DNA of 64,000 nucleotides from Sulfuritalea sp. (GTDB taxonomy: Bacteria > Pseudomonadota > Gammaproteobacteria > Burkholderiales > Rhodocyclaceae), in assembly GCA_016708585.1 (NCBI GenBank), contig JADJFK010000013.1:210911-274910 (forward strand), read 5' to 3'. Numbering within the stretch: position 1 is the first letter of the stretch; each line of letters starts with the position of its first letter. A model generated the notes under the pieces. The model did no database searches, was not told the origin of the DNA, and worked only from the letters and a program-made list of their open reading frames with translations. The position numbers and the translations under genes are program-made. Shown here one piece after another: positions 35,809-44,687 of this stretch.

Positions 35809-36969
35809 ATGTCCGACACCAAGCAACCCGAACAGAAACCGTCCCGCCGCAAGTTCCTCGCCGCCGCCGTCACCGGCAGCGTCGGGGCCGCCGCCGCGGG
35901 TTTCCCGATGATCGCCAAGGCCCAGGCCGGCCCGATCAACATGCGCTGGCAGAGCACCTGGCCGGCGAAAGACATCTTCCACGAATACGCGCTGGACTTC
36001 GCCAAGAAGGTCAATGACATGACCGGCGGCGACCTCAAGATCGAGGTGCTGCCGGCCGGTTCGGTGGTGCCCGCCTTCGGCCTGCTCGAGGCCGTGTCGA
36101 AGGGCACGCTCGACGGCGGCCACGGCGTTCTCGGCTACCACTACGGCAAGCAGAATGCGCTGGCGCTGTGGAATTCCGGCCCGGCCTTCGGCATGGACGC
36201 CAACATGTTGCTCGCCTGGCACAAGTACGGCGGCGGCGCGGAGCTGCTGGCCAAGCTCTACGCCTCGATCGGCATCACCACGGTGCAGTCCTTCCTCTAC
36301 GGCCCGATGGCGACCCAGCCCCTGGGCTGGTTCAAGAAGCCGGTCACCAAGCCGGAGGATTTCAAGGGCCTCAAGTTCCGCACCAACGGCCTCGCCATCG
36401 ACTTGTTCACGGCCATGGGCGCGGCGGTGAATGCGCTGCCCGGCGGCGAAATCGTGCCGGCCATGGATCGCGGCCTGCTCGACGCGGCCGAATTCAACAA
36501 CGCCACCTCCGACCGCCTGCTGGGCTTCCCCGACGTCTCGAAGATCTGCATGCTGCAGAGCTACCACCAGAGCGCCGAGACCTTCGAGATCATGTTCAAC
36601 AAGCCGAAGTACGATGCGCTGCCGGCAAAAATGCGGGCCATCATCGCCGGCGCCGTGGAAGCCGCCTCGGCCGACATGTCGTGGAAGGCCATCGACCGCT
36701 ACTCGAAGGACTACATCGAGCTGCAGACCAAGGACAAGGTCAAGTTCTACAAGACCCCGGATACGGTGCTGCAGAAGCAGCTTACGCTGTGGTCGGAGAT
36801 CATGGAGAAGAAGTCGGCCGAGAACCCGCTGTTCAAGGAAATCGCCGCCTCGCAGCGCGCGTTTGCCGAGCGCGCGGTGAAGTGGGACCAGGACGTGTAT
36901 GTCAGCCGGCGCATGGCGGTCAGCCACTTCTTCGGCGCCAAGCAGGGCGCACCCGCCAAGAAGGGTTGA
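35809..36969 (+). CDS. dctP: TRAP transporter solute-binding protein DctP (Tat-exported)
   Basis: A 386-residue periplasmic binding protein. The twin-arginine leader SRRKFLAAAVTGSVGAAAAG ends at AKAQA. The TRAP binding domain follows, with the conserved GLKFRTNGLAIDLFTAMGAA segment and GLLDAAEFNNATSDRLLG. Proteins of this subgroup bind 2-oxo or 2-hydroxy acids as well as C4 acids; the neighbours suggest glycolate, glycerate or a related acid. The strong Shine-Dalgarno AGGAGGAG supports the ATG at 35809. A terminator separates it from dctQ. Confidence 0.9.
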   Translation: MSDTKQPEQKPSRRKFLAAAVTGSVGAAAAGFPMIAKAQAGPINMRWQSTWPAKDIFHEYALDFAKKVNDMTGGDLKIEVLPAGSVVPAFGLLEAVSKGTLDGGHGVLGYHYGKQNALALWNSGPAFGMDANMLLAWHKYGGGAELLAKLYASIGITTVQSFLYGPMATQPLGWFKKPVTKPEDFKGLKFRTNGLAIDLFTAMGAAVNALPGGEIVPAMDRGLLDAAEFNNATSDRLLGFPDVSKICMLQSYHQSAETFEIMFNKPKYDALPAKMRAIIAGAVEAASADMSWKAIDRYSKDYIELQTKDKVKFYKTPDTVLQKQLTLWSEIMEKKSAENPLFKEIAASQRAFAERAVKWDQDVYVSRRMAVSHFFGAKQGAPAKKG

Positions 36970-36993
36970 GGAGCTTCGCTTCTTGAGCAACGT

Positions 36994-37030
36994 CAACCAC
37001 CCGGGCCCGCTCCGGGTGGTTGATTTTTTT
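36994..37030 (+). terminator. Terminator between dctP and dctQ
   Basis: Perfect 11-bp stem CAACCACCCGG / CCGGGTGGTTG with a 7-nt loop, followed by ATTTTTTT. It probably lowers dctQM relative to dctP, as binding proteins are needed in excess. Confidence 0.9.
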
Positions 37031-37044
37031 CGGCAGGCCCCGCC

Positions 37045-37698
37045 ATGCAAATCCAGAAACTGCTGCTGACCATCGACCGGATCAGTACCTTCGTCGGCCA
37101 CGCCTTCTCGTGGCTGATCGTTTCGCTCACCTTCATGATCACCTGGGAGGTGGTCTCGCGCTATGCCTTCGACAACCCCCACCCCTGGGCATTCGATGTC
37201 ATGAGCATGATGTACGGCAGCGTGTTCATGATGGCCGGCGCCTACACCCTGTCCAAGAACGGCCACGTGCGCGGCGACGTGCTCTACGGATTCTTTTCAC
37301 CGCGGGTCCAGGCCAGCATCGACCTGACGCTGTATTTCCTGTTTTTCATCCCCGGCGTGTTTGCCCTGGCCTGGGCCGGCTACAACTTCGCCAGCGAGTC
37401 CTGGGCCATCAACGAACATTCGAACGTCACGGCCAACGGTCCGCCGGTGTATCCGTTCAAGACCATCCTGCCCCTGGCCGGCGCCTTCCTGCTGCTGCAG
37501 GGGGTGGTCGAGATCATCCGTTGCATCCTCTGCATCCGGCTGGGCGAATGGCCTTCGCGCGAACATGACGTCGAGGAAGTCGATGTCGAGAAACTCAAGG
37601 AAATGGTGCACGTGAAGGACGAAGACATTGCGGCGCTCGACAAGTTCGTGGTCGCCCAGGAGTTGGAGCATCAGGCGCAGGCGGGAGCGGCCAAATGA
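37045..37698 (+). CDS. dctQ: TRAP transporter small permease DctQ
   Basis: A 217-residue protein with four membrane helices (WLIVSLTFMITWEVVSRYAF is characteristic). The C-terminal cytoplasmic tail of about 60 residues is charged and longer than usual. DctQ docks to DctM to form the Na+-driven permease. The start is 14 bases after the terminator T-tract, so it depends on read-through or an internal promoter. The stop overlaps dctM. Confidence 0.9.
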   Translation: MQIQKLLLTIDRISTFVGHAFSWLIVSLTFMITWEVVSRYAFDNPHPWAFDVMSMMYGSVFMMAGAYTLSKNGHVRGDVLYGFFSPRVQASIDLTLYFLFFIPGVFALAWAGYNFASESWAINEHSNVTANGPPVYPFKTILPLAGAFLLLQGVVEIIRCILCIRLGEWPSREHDVEEVDVEKLKEMVHVKDEDIAALDKFVVAQELEHQAQAGAAK

Positions 37699-39706
37699 AG
37701 GTCCGGAAGGAACTCTGGTTCGGCTTCTCGCTGATGGCGGTGATCCTGACCGTCACGGTGATCTTCATGCCCTGGAGCAACATGCAGAACGGCCACATCG
37801 GCCTGCTGATGCTGTCCTTGGTGGTGGTGGCGATCATGCTCGGTTTCCCCACGGCATTCACGCTGATGGGCATGGGCATGTTCTTCGCTTGGCTGGCCTA
37901 CCGTAGCGGCAACCCGGATCTTGCAGTGAGGCAGACGCTGGACCTGATGGTGCAGCGGGCGTATTCGGTGATGTCCAACGACGTGTTGATCTCGATCCCG
38001 CTGTTCGTCTTCATGGGTTACCTGGTCGAGCGTGCCAACCTGATCGCCAAGCTGTTCCGCGCGCTGGAGCTCTCGCTGGCGCGGGTCCCCGGCGCGCTGG
38101 CGGTGGCGACCCTGGTCACCTGCGCCATCTTCGCCACGGCCACCGGAATCGTCGGCGCGGTGGTGACGCTGATGGGCCTGCTGGCACTGCCGGCCATGCT
38201 CAAGTCGGGTTATGACGTCCGCCTGTCGGCCGGAGTGATAACCGCCGGCGGCTGCCTCGGCATCCTGATCCCGCCCTCGGTATTGCTGATCGTTTACGGC
38301 GCCACGGCCGGGGTTTCGGTGGTGCAGCTGTATGCCGGCGCCTTCTTCCCCGGCATCATGCTCGCCAGCCTCTACATTCTCTATGTGATCATCGTCGCCA
38401 AGCTGAATCCGCACATGGCGCCGCCGCTGCCGATGGAAGAGCGGCATATCGACCTGCCGCCGGACAATGAAAAGATGCGCGAAGCGATCAGCCACCGGGT
38501 GCTGCCCGGCCTGATCGGCGCATTGAAGGGCTCGCGCAACCTGGGCATCAGCAGCGGCACCATCGCCAGGCAGGGCTTCATAGCGCTGCTGCCGGCGTTC
38601 ACGCTGGTGCTGTTCCTCGGTTTCACCTGGCATCTGGCGACCAAGCCGGCGGCAAAGGCCGAAGCAGAGGGTCTGATGCAAATGGGCGGCGGCGTGATTG
38701 CCGAGGAGGCTGCCGAAGGCGACGCCGGCGGCCTCGCGGAACCCAAGGAGGAAGGTGAGGAAGGGCTAAAGGAGCCGCCAGCGGAGGGCCTCAAGGAGCC
38801 CCCGGCTGAAGGCCTCAAGGAACCGCCTGCCGACGGTCTCAAGGAACCGCCGGCAGAGGGTGTCAAGGAGCCTCCAGGGGCAAAGGTCACCACGGCGCCT
38901 GCGCGTCGGCCGCGCCACCGGTGCCGGAAGCCGAAGCCGCCGAGCGCCTGCCGATTCCCACCTGGTACTGGATACTTTTCGGCGCCAGCGTCGCCAGTGC
39001 CATCGGCTTTTACACCATCTTCACCTTCGTCCGCCTCGAAGTGTTCAAGATGCTGCTGGGGTCCTTCTTCCCGCTGGCGCTGATGATCCTCGCCGTGCTG
39101 GGCAGCATCGTCTTCGGTTTCGCGACGCCGACCGAGGCGGCCGCCCTCGGTTCGGCCGGCGGCTTCATCCTCGCCGCGGCCTACAAGCAGCTCAACTTCG
39201 GAGTGGTCAAGGAGTCGGTGTTCCTCACCGCGAAAACCTCGGCCATGGTCTGCTGGCTGTTCGTCGGCTCATCGATCTTCTCGGCGGCCTTCGCGCTGCT
39301 GGGCGGGCAGAATCTGGTCGAGCAATGGGTGCTCTCGCTCAACATGACGCCGCTGCAGTTCATGCTGCTCAGCCAGTTCATCATTTTCATCCTCGGCTGG
39401 CCGCTGGAATGGACCGAGATCATTGTCATCTTCATGCCGATCTTCATTCCCCTGTTGCCGCACTTCGGGGTCGATCCACTGTTCTTCGGCCTGCTGGTGG
39501 CGCTCAACCTGCAGACCGCCTTCCTCTCGCCGCCGGTGGCGATGGCGGCCTTCTATCTCAAGGGAGTGTCGCCGCCGCATGTGACGCTGAACCAGATCTT
39601 CGCCGGCATGATGCCCTTCATGGGGATCCAGGTCGTCGCCCTGGCAATGCTCTACATCTTCCCTGAAATCGGCATGTGGTTGCCGAAAGTGCTTTACGGG
39701 AATTGA
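37695..39706 (+). pseudogene. dctM: TRAP transporter large permease DctM, one frameshift
   Basis: Two overlapping frames together encode one DctM of about 669 residues. The first (37695 to about 38900) carries the N-terminal helices with LISIPLFVFMGYLVERANL and GGCLGILIPPSVLLIVYG. The second (about 38903-39706) carries the C-terminal half with FATPTEAAALGSAGGF and PLEWTEIIVIFMPIF. A one-base loss near 38895-38910 explains the shift. A hydrophilic insert with an eight-residue repeat (GLKEPPAE) separates the halves. Neither half contains other damage, so sequencing error or a recent mutation in the repeat-adjacent region is likely; the transporter may be functional. Confidence 0.8.
38766..38882 (+). 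repeat. 24-bp tandem repeat in dctM
   Basis: Nearly five copies of a 24-bp unit encoding GLKEPPAE with silent and conservative changes, in the loop between the two membrane halves of DctM. The apparent frameshift lies just downstream. Confidence 0.9.
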
Positions 39707-39851
39707 GCGGCCGGTATGAAGCCGAAGGGCCTCGTCGTGCGCGAAGCCTTTCCCGGTTCATGCCCGGTGCCACGGGCCCCGAAATCCATGCCGGGCGAGG
39801 ACGGGAAACCGGCCTCGACGGCGCGACCTGATCAAACCGGAGAACGCCGTC

Positions 39852-40634
39852 ATGCCAAGATTCGCCGCCAACCTGACCATGCTGTTCAACGAAGCGCCCT
39901 TCCTCGAGCGCTTCGAAAAGGCGGCGCAAGCCGGCTTCAAGGCCGTCGAATTCCTGTTCCCCTACGACTATCCGGCCGCCCAGCTGCAGGATTTGCTCAA
40001 GCAGCACGGCCTGCAACTGGTGCTGTACAACCTGCCCGCCGGTAACTGGGCGGCGGGCGAGCGCGGCATCGGCTGCCATCCCGATCGCGTCGATGAATTC
40101 CGCGCCGGCGTCGACCAGGCCATCGCCTATGCAAGGGCACTGGGCGTCAAGCAGCTGAACTGCCTCACCGGCATCCAGCCCGCCGGCGTCGCCGATGCCG
40201 ACGCGCGCCGCACGCTGGTCGAAAACCTCGGATTCGCGGCGCCGAAACTCGAGGCCGCCGGCATCCGCCTGCTGATCGAGCCGATCAACACCTGCGACAT
40301 CCCCGGCTTCTTCCTCAACCGCACCCGGCAGGCGCTCGAGATCATCGCCGAGGTGGGTTCCGACAATCTCTTCGTCCAGTACGACATCTACCACATGCAG
40401 CGCATGGAGGGCGAGTTGGCGAAGAGCATCGAGAAGAACCTCGGCAGGATCGCCCACCTGCAGCTCGCCGACAACCCGGGCCGCAACGAGCCGGGAACGG
40501 GCGAGATCAATTACGGCTTCCTCTTCGCCTTCCTCGACAAGATCGGCTACCAGGGCTGGATCGGCTGCGAGTACAAGCCGGCCGCCACCACCGAGGCCGG
40601 CCTCGGCTGGGCCGCTCCCTACCTGAAACCCTGA
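39852..40634 (+). CDS. hyi: Hydroxypyruvate isomerase (second paralogue)
   Basis: A 260-residue TIM-barrel isomerase with the same signature blocks as the 3087 copy: NLPAGNWAAGERGIGCHP, LLIEPINTCDIPGFF, VQYDIYHMQRMEGEL and GWIGCEYKPAATTE. It is closer to canonical Hyi. A 145-bp gap separates it from dctM, with no clear terminator; a Shine-Dalgarno-like GGAGAA precedes the ATG. Followed closely by the tartronate-semialdehyde reductase gene, the usual pairing. Confidence 0.94.
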   Translation: MPRFAANLTMLFNEAPFLERFEKAAQAGFKAVEFLFPYDYPAAQLQDLLKQHGLQLVLYNLPAGNWAAGERGIGCHPDRVDEFRAGVDQAIAYARALGVKQLNCLTGIQPAGVADADARRTLVENLGFAAPKLEAAGIRLLIEPINTCDIPGFFLNRTRQALEIIAEVGSDNLFVQYDIYHMQRMEGELAKSIEKNLGRIAHLQLADNPGRNEPGTGEINYGFLFAFLDKIGYQGWIGCEYKPAATTEAGLGWAAPYLKP

Positions 40635-40646
40635 CGGAGACATGAC

Positions 40647-41543
40647 ATGAACATCGGATTCATCGGCCTCGGCATCATGGGCAAGCCCATGGCCGGCCAC
40701 CTCATCGCCGGCGGCCATACCGCCTATCTCTACAGCCGCTCGGGCGTGGCGCAGGAACTGCTCGACGCCGGCGGCAAGGGTTGCGCTTCCCCGGCCGAAG
40801 TGGCGAAGAACGCCGACATCATCTTCACCATGGTGCCGGACACGCCGGACGTCGAGAAGGTGCTGTTCGGCAAGGACGGCGTGGCGGAAGGCCTCGCGCC
40901 GGGCAAAGTAGTCGTCGACATGAGCTCGATCGCGCCGCTCGAAACCAGGAAGTTCGCCGCACGGATCAACGAGCAGAAGTGCGACTACATCGACGCGCCG
41001 GTCTCCGGCGGCGAAGTCGGCGCCAGGAATGCGGCGCTGACCATCATGTGCGGCGGAACGGAGGCGGCATTCAACCGCGTCAAGCCGCTGTTCGAGCTGA
41101 TGGGCAAGAACATCACCCTGGTCGGCGGCAACGGCGACGGCCAGACCTGCAAGGTCGCCAACCAGATCATCGTCGCGCTGACCATCGAGGCCGTCGGCGA
41201 GGCGCTGCTGTTCGCCTCCAAGGCCGGCGCCGACCCGGCCAGGGTGCGCCAGGCGCTGATGGGCGGCTTCGCCAACTCGCGCATCCTCGAGGTGCATGGC
41301 GAGCGCATGGTCAAGCGCACCTTCAACCCGGGCTTTCGCATCGAGCTGCACCAGAAGGACCTTAACCTCGCCCTCGCCGGCGCCCGCGCGCTCGGCGTCT
41401 CGCTGCCCAACACGGCCATCGCGCAAGAGCTGTTCAATTCGTGCGTCGCCCACGGCGGCGCCGCCTGGGACCACTCGGCGATGGTGCGCGCGCTGGAGAT
41501 GATGGCGAATCACCAGGTAGCCAAGGAGATCCCGACATGCTGA
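40647..41543 (+). CDS. garR: 2-hydroxy-3-oxopropionate (tartronate semialdehyde) reductase
   Basis: A 298-residue beta-hydroxyacid dehydrogenase. The NAD(P) loop GFIGLGIMGKPMAGHL, the substrate motif DAPVSGGEVGARNA and the catalytic lysine region GQTCKVANQI are intact. It reduces tartronate semialdehyde to D-glycerate, which the 3.9-kb glycerate kinase can phosphorylate. Its last codons overlap the next gene (ATGCTGA). Confidence 0.94.
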   Translation: MNIGFIGLGIMGKPMAGHLIAGGHTAYLYSRSGVAQELLDAGGKGCASPAEVAKNADIIFTMVPDTPDVEKVLFGKDGVAEGLAPGKVVVDMSSIAPLETRKFAARINEQKCDYIDAPVSGGEVGARNAALTIMCGGTEAAFNRVKPLFELMGKNITLVGGNGDGQTCKVANQIIVALTIEAVGEALLFASKAGADPARVRQALMGGFANSRILEVHGERMVKRTFNPGFRIELHQKDLNLALAGARALGVSLPNTAIAQELFNSCVAHGGAAWDHSAMVRALEMMANHQVAKEIPTC

Positions 41544-41929
41544 CCCTTGAAGACGCGCTTCGCATCACCCTGGCGGCACGCCGCGCAGCGACCGAAAACA
41601 ACTGGAACGTGGTGATCGCCGTGGTCGATGACGGCGGCCACCTGATTTCCCTGCAGCGCATGGACGGCACGCAGAAAGGCTCCGTGCGCGTCGCCGAGCA
41701 GAAAGCCCGAACCGCCATCATGTTCAAGCGGCCGACGAAGGCCTTCGAGGACATGGTACTGCAGGGACGCCCGGTGATGATGACCATGCCCGACGTGATC
41801 TGCCTTGAGGGCGGCCTGCCCCTGATCCGCGACGGCGTCTATGTCGGCGCGATCGGCGTGTCCGGGGTCAAGTCGTCCGAGGATGGCATCGTCGCGGCGC
41901 AAGGAGCCTCCGCGCTGGCCGAATCATGA
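41537..41929 (+). CDS. glcG: GlcG/HbpS family protein
   Basis: A 130-residue protein of the GlcG/HbpS (DUF336) family: LTLEDALRITLAARRAA, VIAVVDDGGHLISLQRMDG, AFKRPT-type segment and the C-terminal GVYVGAIGVSGVKSSEDG. Members bind haem or cobalamin, and some occur in glycolate (glc) loci. Function in this pathway is unproven. It overlaps both garR and the dehydrogenase gene. Confidence 0.88.
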   Translation: MLTLEDALRITLAARRAATENNWNVVIAVVDDGGHLISLQRMDGTQKGSVRVAEQKARTAIMFKRPTKAFEDMVLQGRPVMMTMPDVICLEGGLPLIRDGVYVGAIGVSGVKSSEDGIVAAQGASALAES

Positions 41930-42900
41930 AACAGAAGATCCTCGTTGCCCGTGAAGTCTTCCCCGAGGTGCTGGAGCGCCTGCGCCAGCATTTCGAGGTC
42001 GATGACAATCAGGCCGATGCCGTTCTTGGCGTCGAGGGCCTCAAGGTGCGACTGGCGGACAAGGCCGGCGCACTGACGGCGGCCACCGATCCGGTGACGG
42101 CGGAGGTGATCGCCGCGGCACCGCAGCTGAAAGCGATCTGCAACTTCGCCGTCGGCTACAACAACATCGACCTCGCCGCTTGTACGCGCGCGGGAGTCAT
42201 GGCGACCAACACGCCCGGCGTACTCGACGACACCACGGCTGACCTCGCCTGGGCGCTGCTGATGGCGACCGCGCGCAGGCTGCCGGCAGCGGAGCGCTGG
42301 TTGCGCAACGGCGAGTGGAAGGGTTGGCAGTTCATCCAGTGGCTGGGCAGCGACATCCATCACGCCACGCTCGGCATCCTCGGCATGGGCCGCATCGGCC
42401 AGACCGTGGCGCGGCGCGCGCTGGGCTTCGACATGAAGGTGATCTATCACAATCGCACGCCGCTGGCCGCCGACCAGGCGTCCGCCATTCGCGCGACCTG
42501 GGTAGACAAGGAAACCTTGTTGCGCGAAGCCGATTTCCTTGTCCTGATGCTGCCCTATTCGCCCGCAACGCATCACAGCATCGGTGCCGCCGAGCTGGCG
42601 CTGATGAAACCCACGGCGCACCTGATCAACGTCGCCCGCGGCGGCATTGTTGACGACGAGGCGCTGATTTCGGCGTTGCGCCAGCGCCGACTTTCCGGGG
42701 CCGGATTGGACGTGTTCGAGGGCGAACCGAAGTTCAACCCGGGTTTCCTCGAACTCGACAACGTGGCGCTGACGCCGCATATCGGTTCGTCATCTGCGGC
42801 GACGCGCATGGCGATGGCGATGACGGCGGCCGACAACCTGATTGCCGCGCTCTCCGGACACCCGCCACCCAACCTGCTCAATCCCGAAGTCCTGAAATGA
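41926..42900 (+). CDS. ghrB: D-2-hydroxyacid dehydrogenase (glyoxylate/hydroxypyruvate reductase)
   Basis: A 324-residue NAD(P)-dependent enzyme. The Rossmann motif LGILGMGRIGQTVARRA and the catalytic Arg (NVARGGIVDDEAL), Glu (GLDVFEGEP) and His (LTPHIGSS) are all present. It should reduce hydroxypyruvate to glycerate and glyoxylate to glycolate. A degenerate copy of the dispersed motif (42673-42696) encodes RQRRLSG. Starts by ATGA overlap with glcG. Confidence 0.9.
   Translation: MKQKILVAREVFPEVLERLRQHFEVDDNQADAVLGVEGLKVRLADKAGALTAATDPVTAEVIAAAPQLKAICNFAVGYNNIDLAACTRAGVMATNTPGVLDDTTADLAWALLMATARRLPAAERWLRNGEWKGWQFIQWLGSDIHHATLGILGMGRIGQTVARRALGFDMKVIYHNRTPLAADQASAIRATWVDKETLLREADFLVLMLPYSPATHHSIGAAELALMKPTAHLINVARGGIVDDEALISALRQRRLSGAGLDVFEGEPKFNPGFLELDNVALTPHIGSSSAATRMAMAMTAADNLIAALSGHPPPNLLNPEVLK
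42673..42696 (-). repeat. Dispersed 24-bp motif, degenerate copy 8 (inside ghrB)
   Basis: The reverse strand reads GGAAAGTCGGCGC, TGGCGCA, ACGC; the last block is degraded, so it may be chance. Confidence 0.35.
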
Positions 42901-42912
42901 CAATGATTGCCT

Positions 42913-43018
42913 ATCCCTTGGCCCCCTTTCCGCGGAAAGGGGTGACGGCGGTTCGATGGCTTCGCCATCTGCGGGGGATTGGCTTCAGCCTCCCCTGGGG
43001 CGGCCCGGCAGGAGGCTG
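42913..43018 (+). repeat. GC-rich interspersed repeat upstream of the MFS gene
   Basis: Contains CCCCCTTTCCGCGGAAAGGGG, TGACGG, ATGGCTTCGCCAT and CCCCTGGGGCGGCCCGGC. Its 3' end resembles that of the glcE-glcF spacer and its 5' end that of the repeat after rnpB. It ends in AGGAGG, the ribosome-binding site of the MFS gene. Confidence 0.65.
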
Positions 43019-43020
43019 AG

Positions 43021-44289
43021 ATGAATCCCACCCGTCCGGCCGTGCTGCTCGGCCTCGGCGTGGCGATCGCCGCCTACCTGTTGTCCTTCTTCCACCGCGT
43101 CGCCCCGGCGGCGATCTCCGGCGACCTGCAGGCGACGTTCGCCATCGGCGGCGCGCAACTCGGCACGCTGGCGGCCACCTATTTCTACGTCTACACCCTG
43201 ATGCAGATTCCCACCGGGGTGCTGGCCGACACCCTGGGGCCGCGCCGCATCCTCTGGTGGGGCGGCCTGATCGCGGGCGGCGGCGCGATTCTGTTCGGCC
43301 TGGCGCCGAGCTTCGAGCTGGCTTTCCTCGGCCGCACCCTGGTCGGCCTCGGCGTCTCGGTGACCTTCATCGCCATGCTGAAACTGCTGGCGATCGGTTT
43401 CGACGAACGCCGCTTCGCCACGCTGACCGGCTTGTGCATGCTGATCGGCAATTTCGGCTCGATCCTCGCCGGTGCACCGCTGGCCTGGGCGACACAGGCC
43501 GCCGGCTGGCGCCAGGTCTTCGTCGTGGTCGGGATACTTTCCTTCGCGCTGGCCTTTGCCAGCCGCGCCTGGGTGATCGAAACCCCGGCGGGCAAGGTCG
43601 ATCGCACGGCCTGGCTCTCCGGTCTGGTTTCGGTGCTGAAGAACCGCGCCACCTGGCCCGGCTTTTTCGCCAACGCCGGACTTTCCGGCGCCTTCTTCAC
43701 CTTCGCCGGACTGTGGGCCGTGCCCTACCTGACGCAGATGCATGCCATGTCACGTGCGGCGGCGTCCAATCATGTGAGCATTTACTTCCTTGGTTTTGCC
43801 ATCGGCTCGGCGCTGTGGGGCCGCGTCTCGGACGCATTGGGGCGACGCAAATCGGTGGCGTTGGCAGTCTCCGGTCTGCATGTGCTTGGCTGGTGTGTCT
43901 GGTTGTGGGTGACCTGGCGGGCCGATGGCGCACTGCCATCAGCGGCAAGCTATGGTCTTTGTGCGGTGATGGGCCTGGCCACGGCAGGTTTCACGCTGTC
44001 CTGGGCCTGCGCCAAGGAAGTCAATCCGCCGCAACTCTCGGGCATGGCCACCAGCGTGGTCAATGTCGGCATCTTTCTCGGCCCGGCGATTCTGCAGCCT
44101 ACGGTCGGCTGGCTCATGGAGCGCACCTGGGATGGCAGAACGGAAGCCGGCGTGCGCATATACTCGGCGGTCGATTGGCGCAATGGCATGATGTTATTGA
44201 CGGCGGCGGCCGTTGCCGGATGGCTGGCAACGCTGCTGGTAAAAGAGACCGGCTGCCGCAACATCTGGACTGCGAAGGAAAGGCAATGA
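43021..44289 (+). CDS. MFS transporter in the hydroxyacid cluster
   Basis: A 422-residue major-facilitator protein with about 12 helices: N-terminal AAYLLSFFHRVAPAAIS, YVYTLMQIPTGVLADTLGPRR (motif A) and, in the second half, GRVSDALGRRKSVAL. Family members carry organic anions or nitrate-like solutes; the substrate is not evident. AGGAGG from the preceding repeat is well placed before the ATG at 43021. The stop overlaps cbiX. Confidence 0.85.
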   Translation: MNPTRPAVLLGLGVAIAAYLLSFFHRVAPAAISGDLQATFAIGGAQLGTLAATYFYVYTLMQIPTGVLADTLGPRRILWWGGLIAGGGAILFGLAPSFELAFLGRTLVGLGVSVTFIAMLKLLAIGFDERRFATLTGLCMLIGNFGSILAGAPLAWATQAAGWRQVFVVVGILSFALAFASRAWVIETPAGKVDRTAWLSGLVSVLKNRATWPGFFANAGLSGAFFTFAGLWAVPYLTQMHAMSRAAASNHVSIYFLGFAIGSALWGRVSDALGRRKSVALAVSGLHVLGWCVWLWVTWRADGALPSAASYGLCAVMGLATAGFTLSWACAKEVNPPQLSGMATSVVNVGIFLGPAILQPTVGWLMERTWDGRTEAGVRIYSAVDWRNGMMLLTAAAVAGWLATLLVKETGCRNIWTAKERQ

Positions 44290-44657
44290 AGGGAATACTG
44301 CTCTACGGCCACGGCGCGCGCAACCCCGAATGGGCGCAGCCTTTCCATCGCATTCGTGAGGCGATCAAGGCGCGCGATCCGCGAACGCTGGTCGAACCGG
44401 GCTTTCTGGAACTGATGCGGCCAACGTTCGACGAAGGGGTGAATTGCCTGGTGGAGCAGGGCGCCACGAAAATCATCGTGGTCCCGATCTTCATGGCGGC
44501 CGGCAGCCATGTGAAGAAAGACCTGCCGCGCCTTGCGGCAGACGCCATGGATCGCCACGAGGGTCTGGTCATCGAACTCGCTGCGCCCGTGGGCGAGGCC
44601 GCATCGGTACTGGCGGCGATGGCCGATTATGCGCTGGGCGCCCAACCGCTCAACTGA
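44286..44657 (+). CDS. cbiX: Sirohydrochlorin chelatase, short CbiX type
   Basis: A 123-residue single-domain CbiX-type chelatase: GILLYGHGARNPEW and PIFMAAGSHVKKDLP hold the two metal-binding His residues. It inserts Co2+ (or Fe2+) into sirohydrochlorin on the way to cobalamin, sirohaem or haem d1. Coupled to the MFS gene by ATGA, and convergent with the regulator next to nirS, whose product needs haem d1. Confidence 0.9.
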   Translation: MKGILLYGHGARNPEWAQPFHRIREAIKARDPRTLVEPGFLELMRPTFDEGVNCLVEQGATKIIVVPIFMAAGSHVKKDLPRLAADAMDRHEGLVIELAAPVGEAASVLAAMADYALGAQPLN

Positions 44658-44687
44658 GGGACTTGCGGCCGCCTGAGTTCTGACGGC

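Noticed and set aside
38766..38882. Short regular repeats considered as a CRISPR array
   Set aside because: The repeats are direct, contiguous, translated in frame as GLKEPPAE and have no spacers; no cas genes are present.
38880..38925. Programmed -1 frameshift in dctM
   Set aside because: No slippery heptamer of the X-XXY-YYZ type and no strong downstream hairpin; a lost base is simpler.
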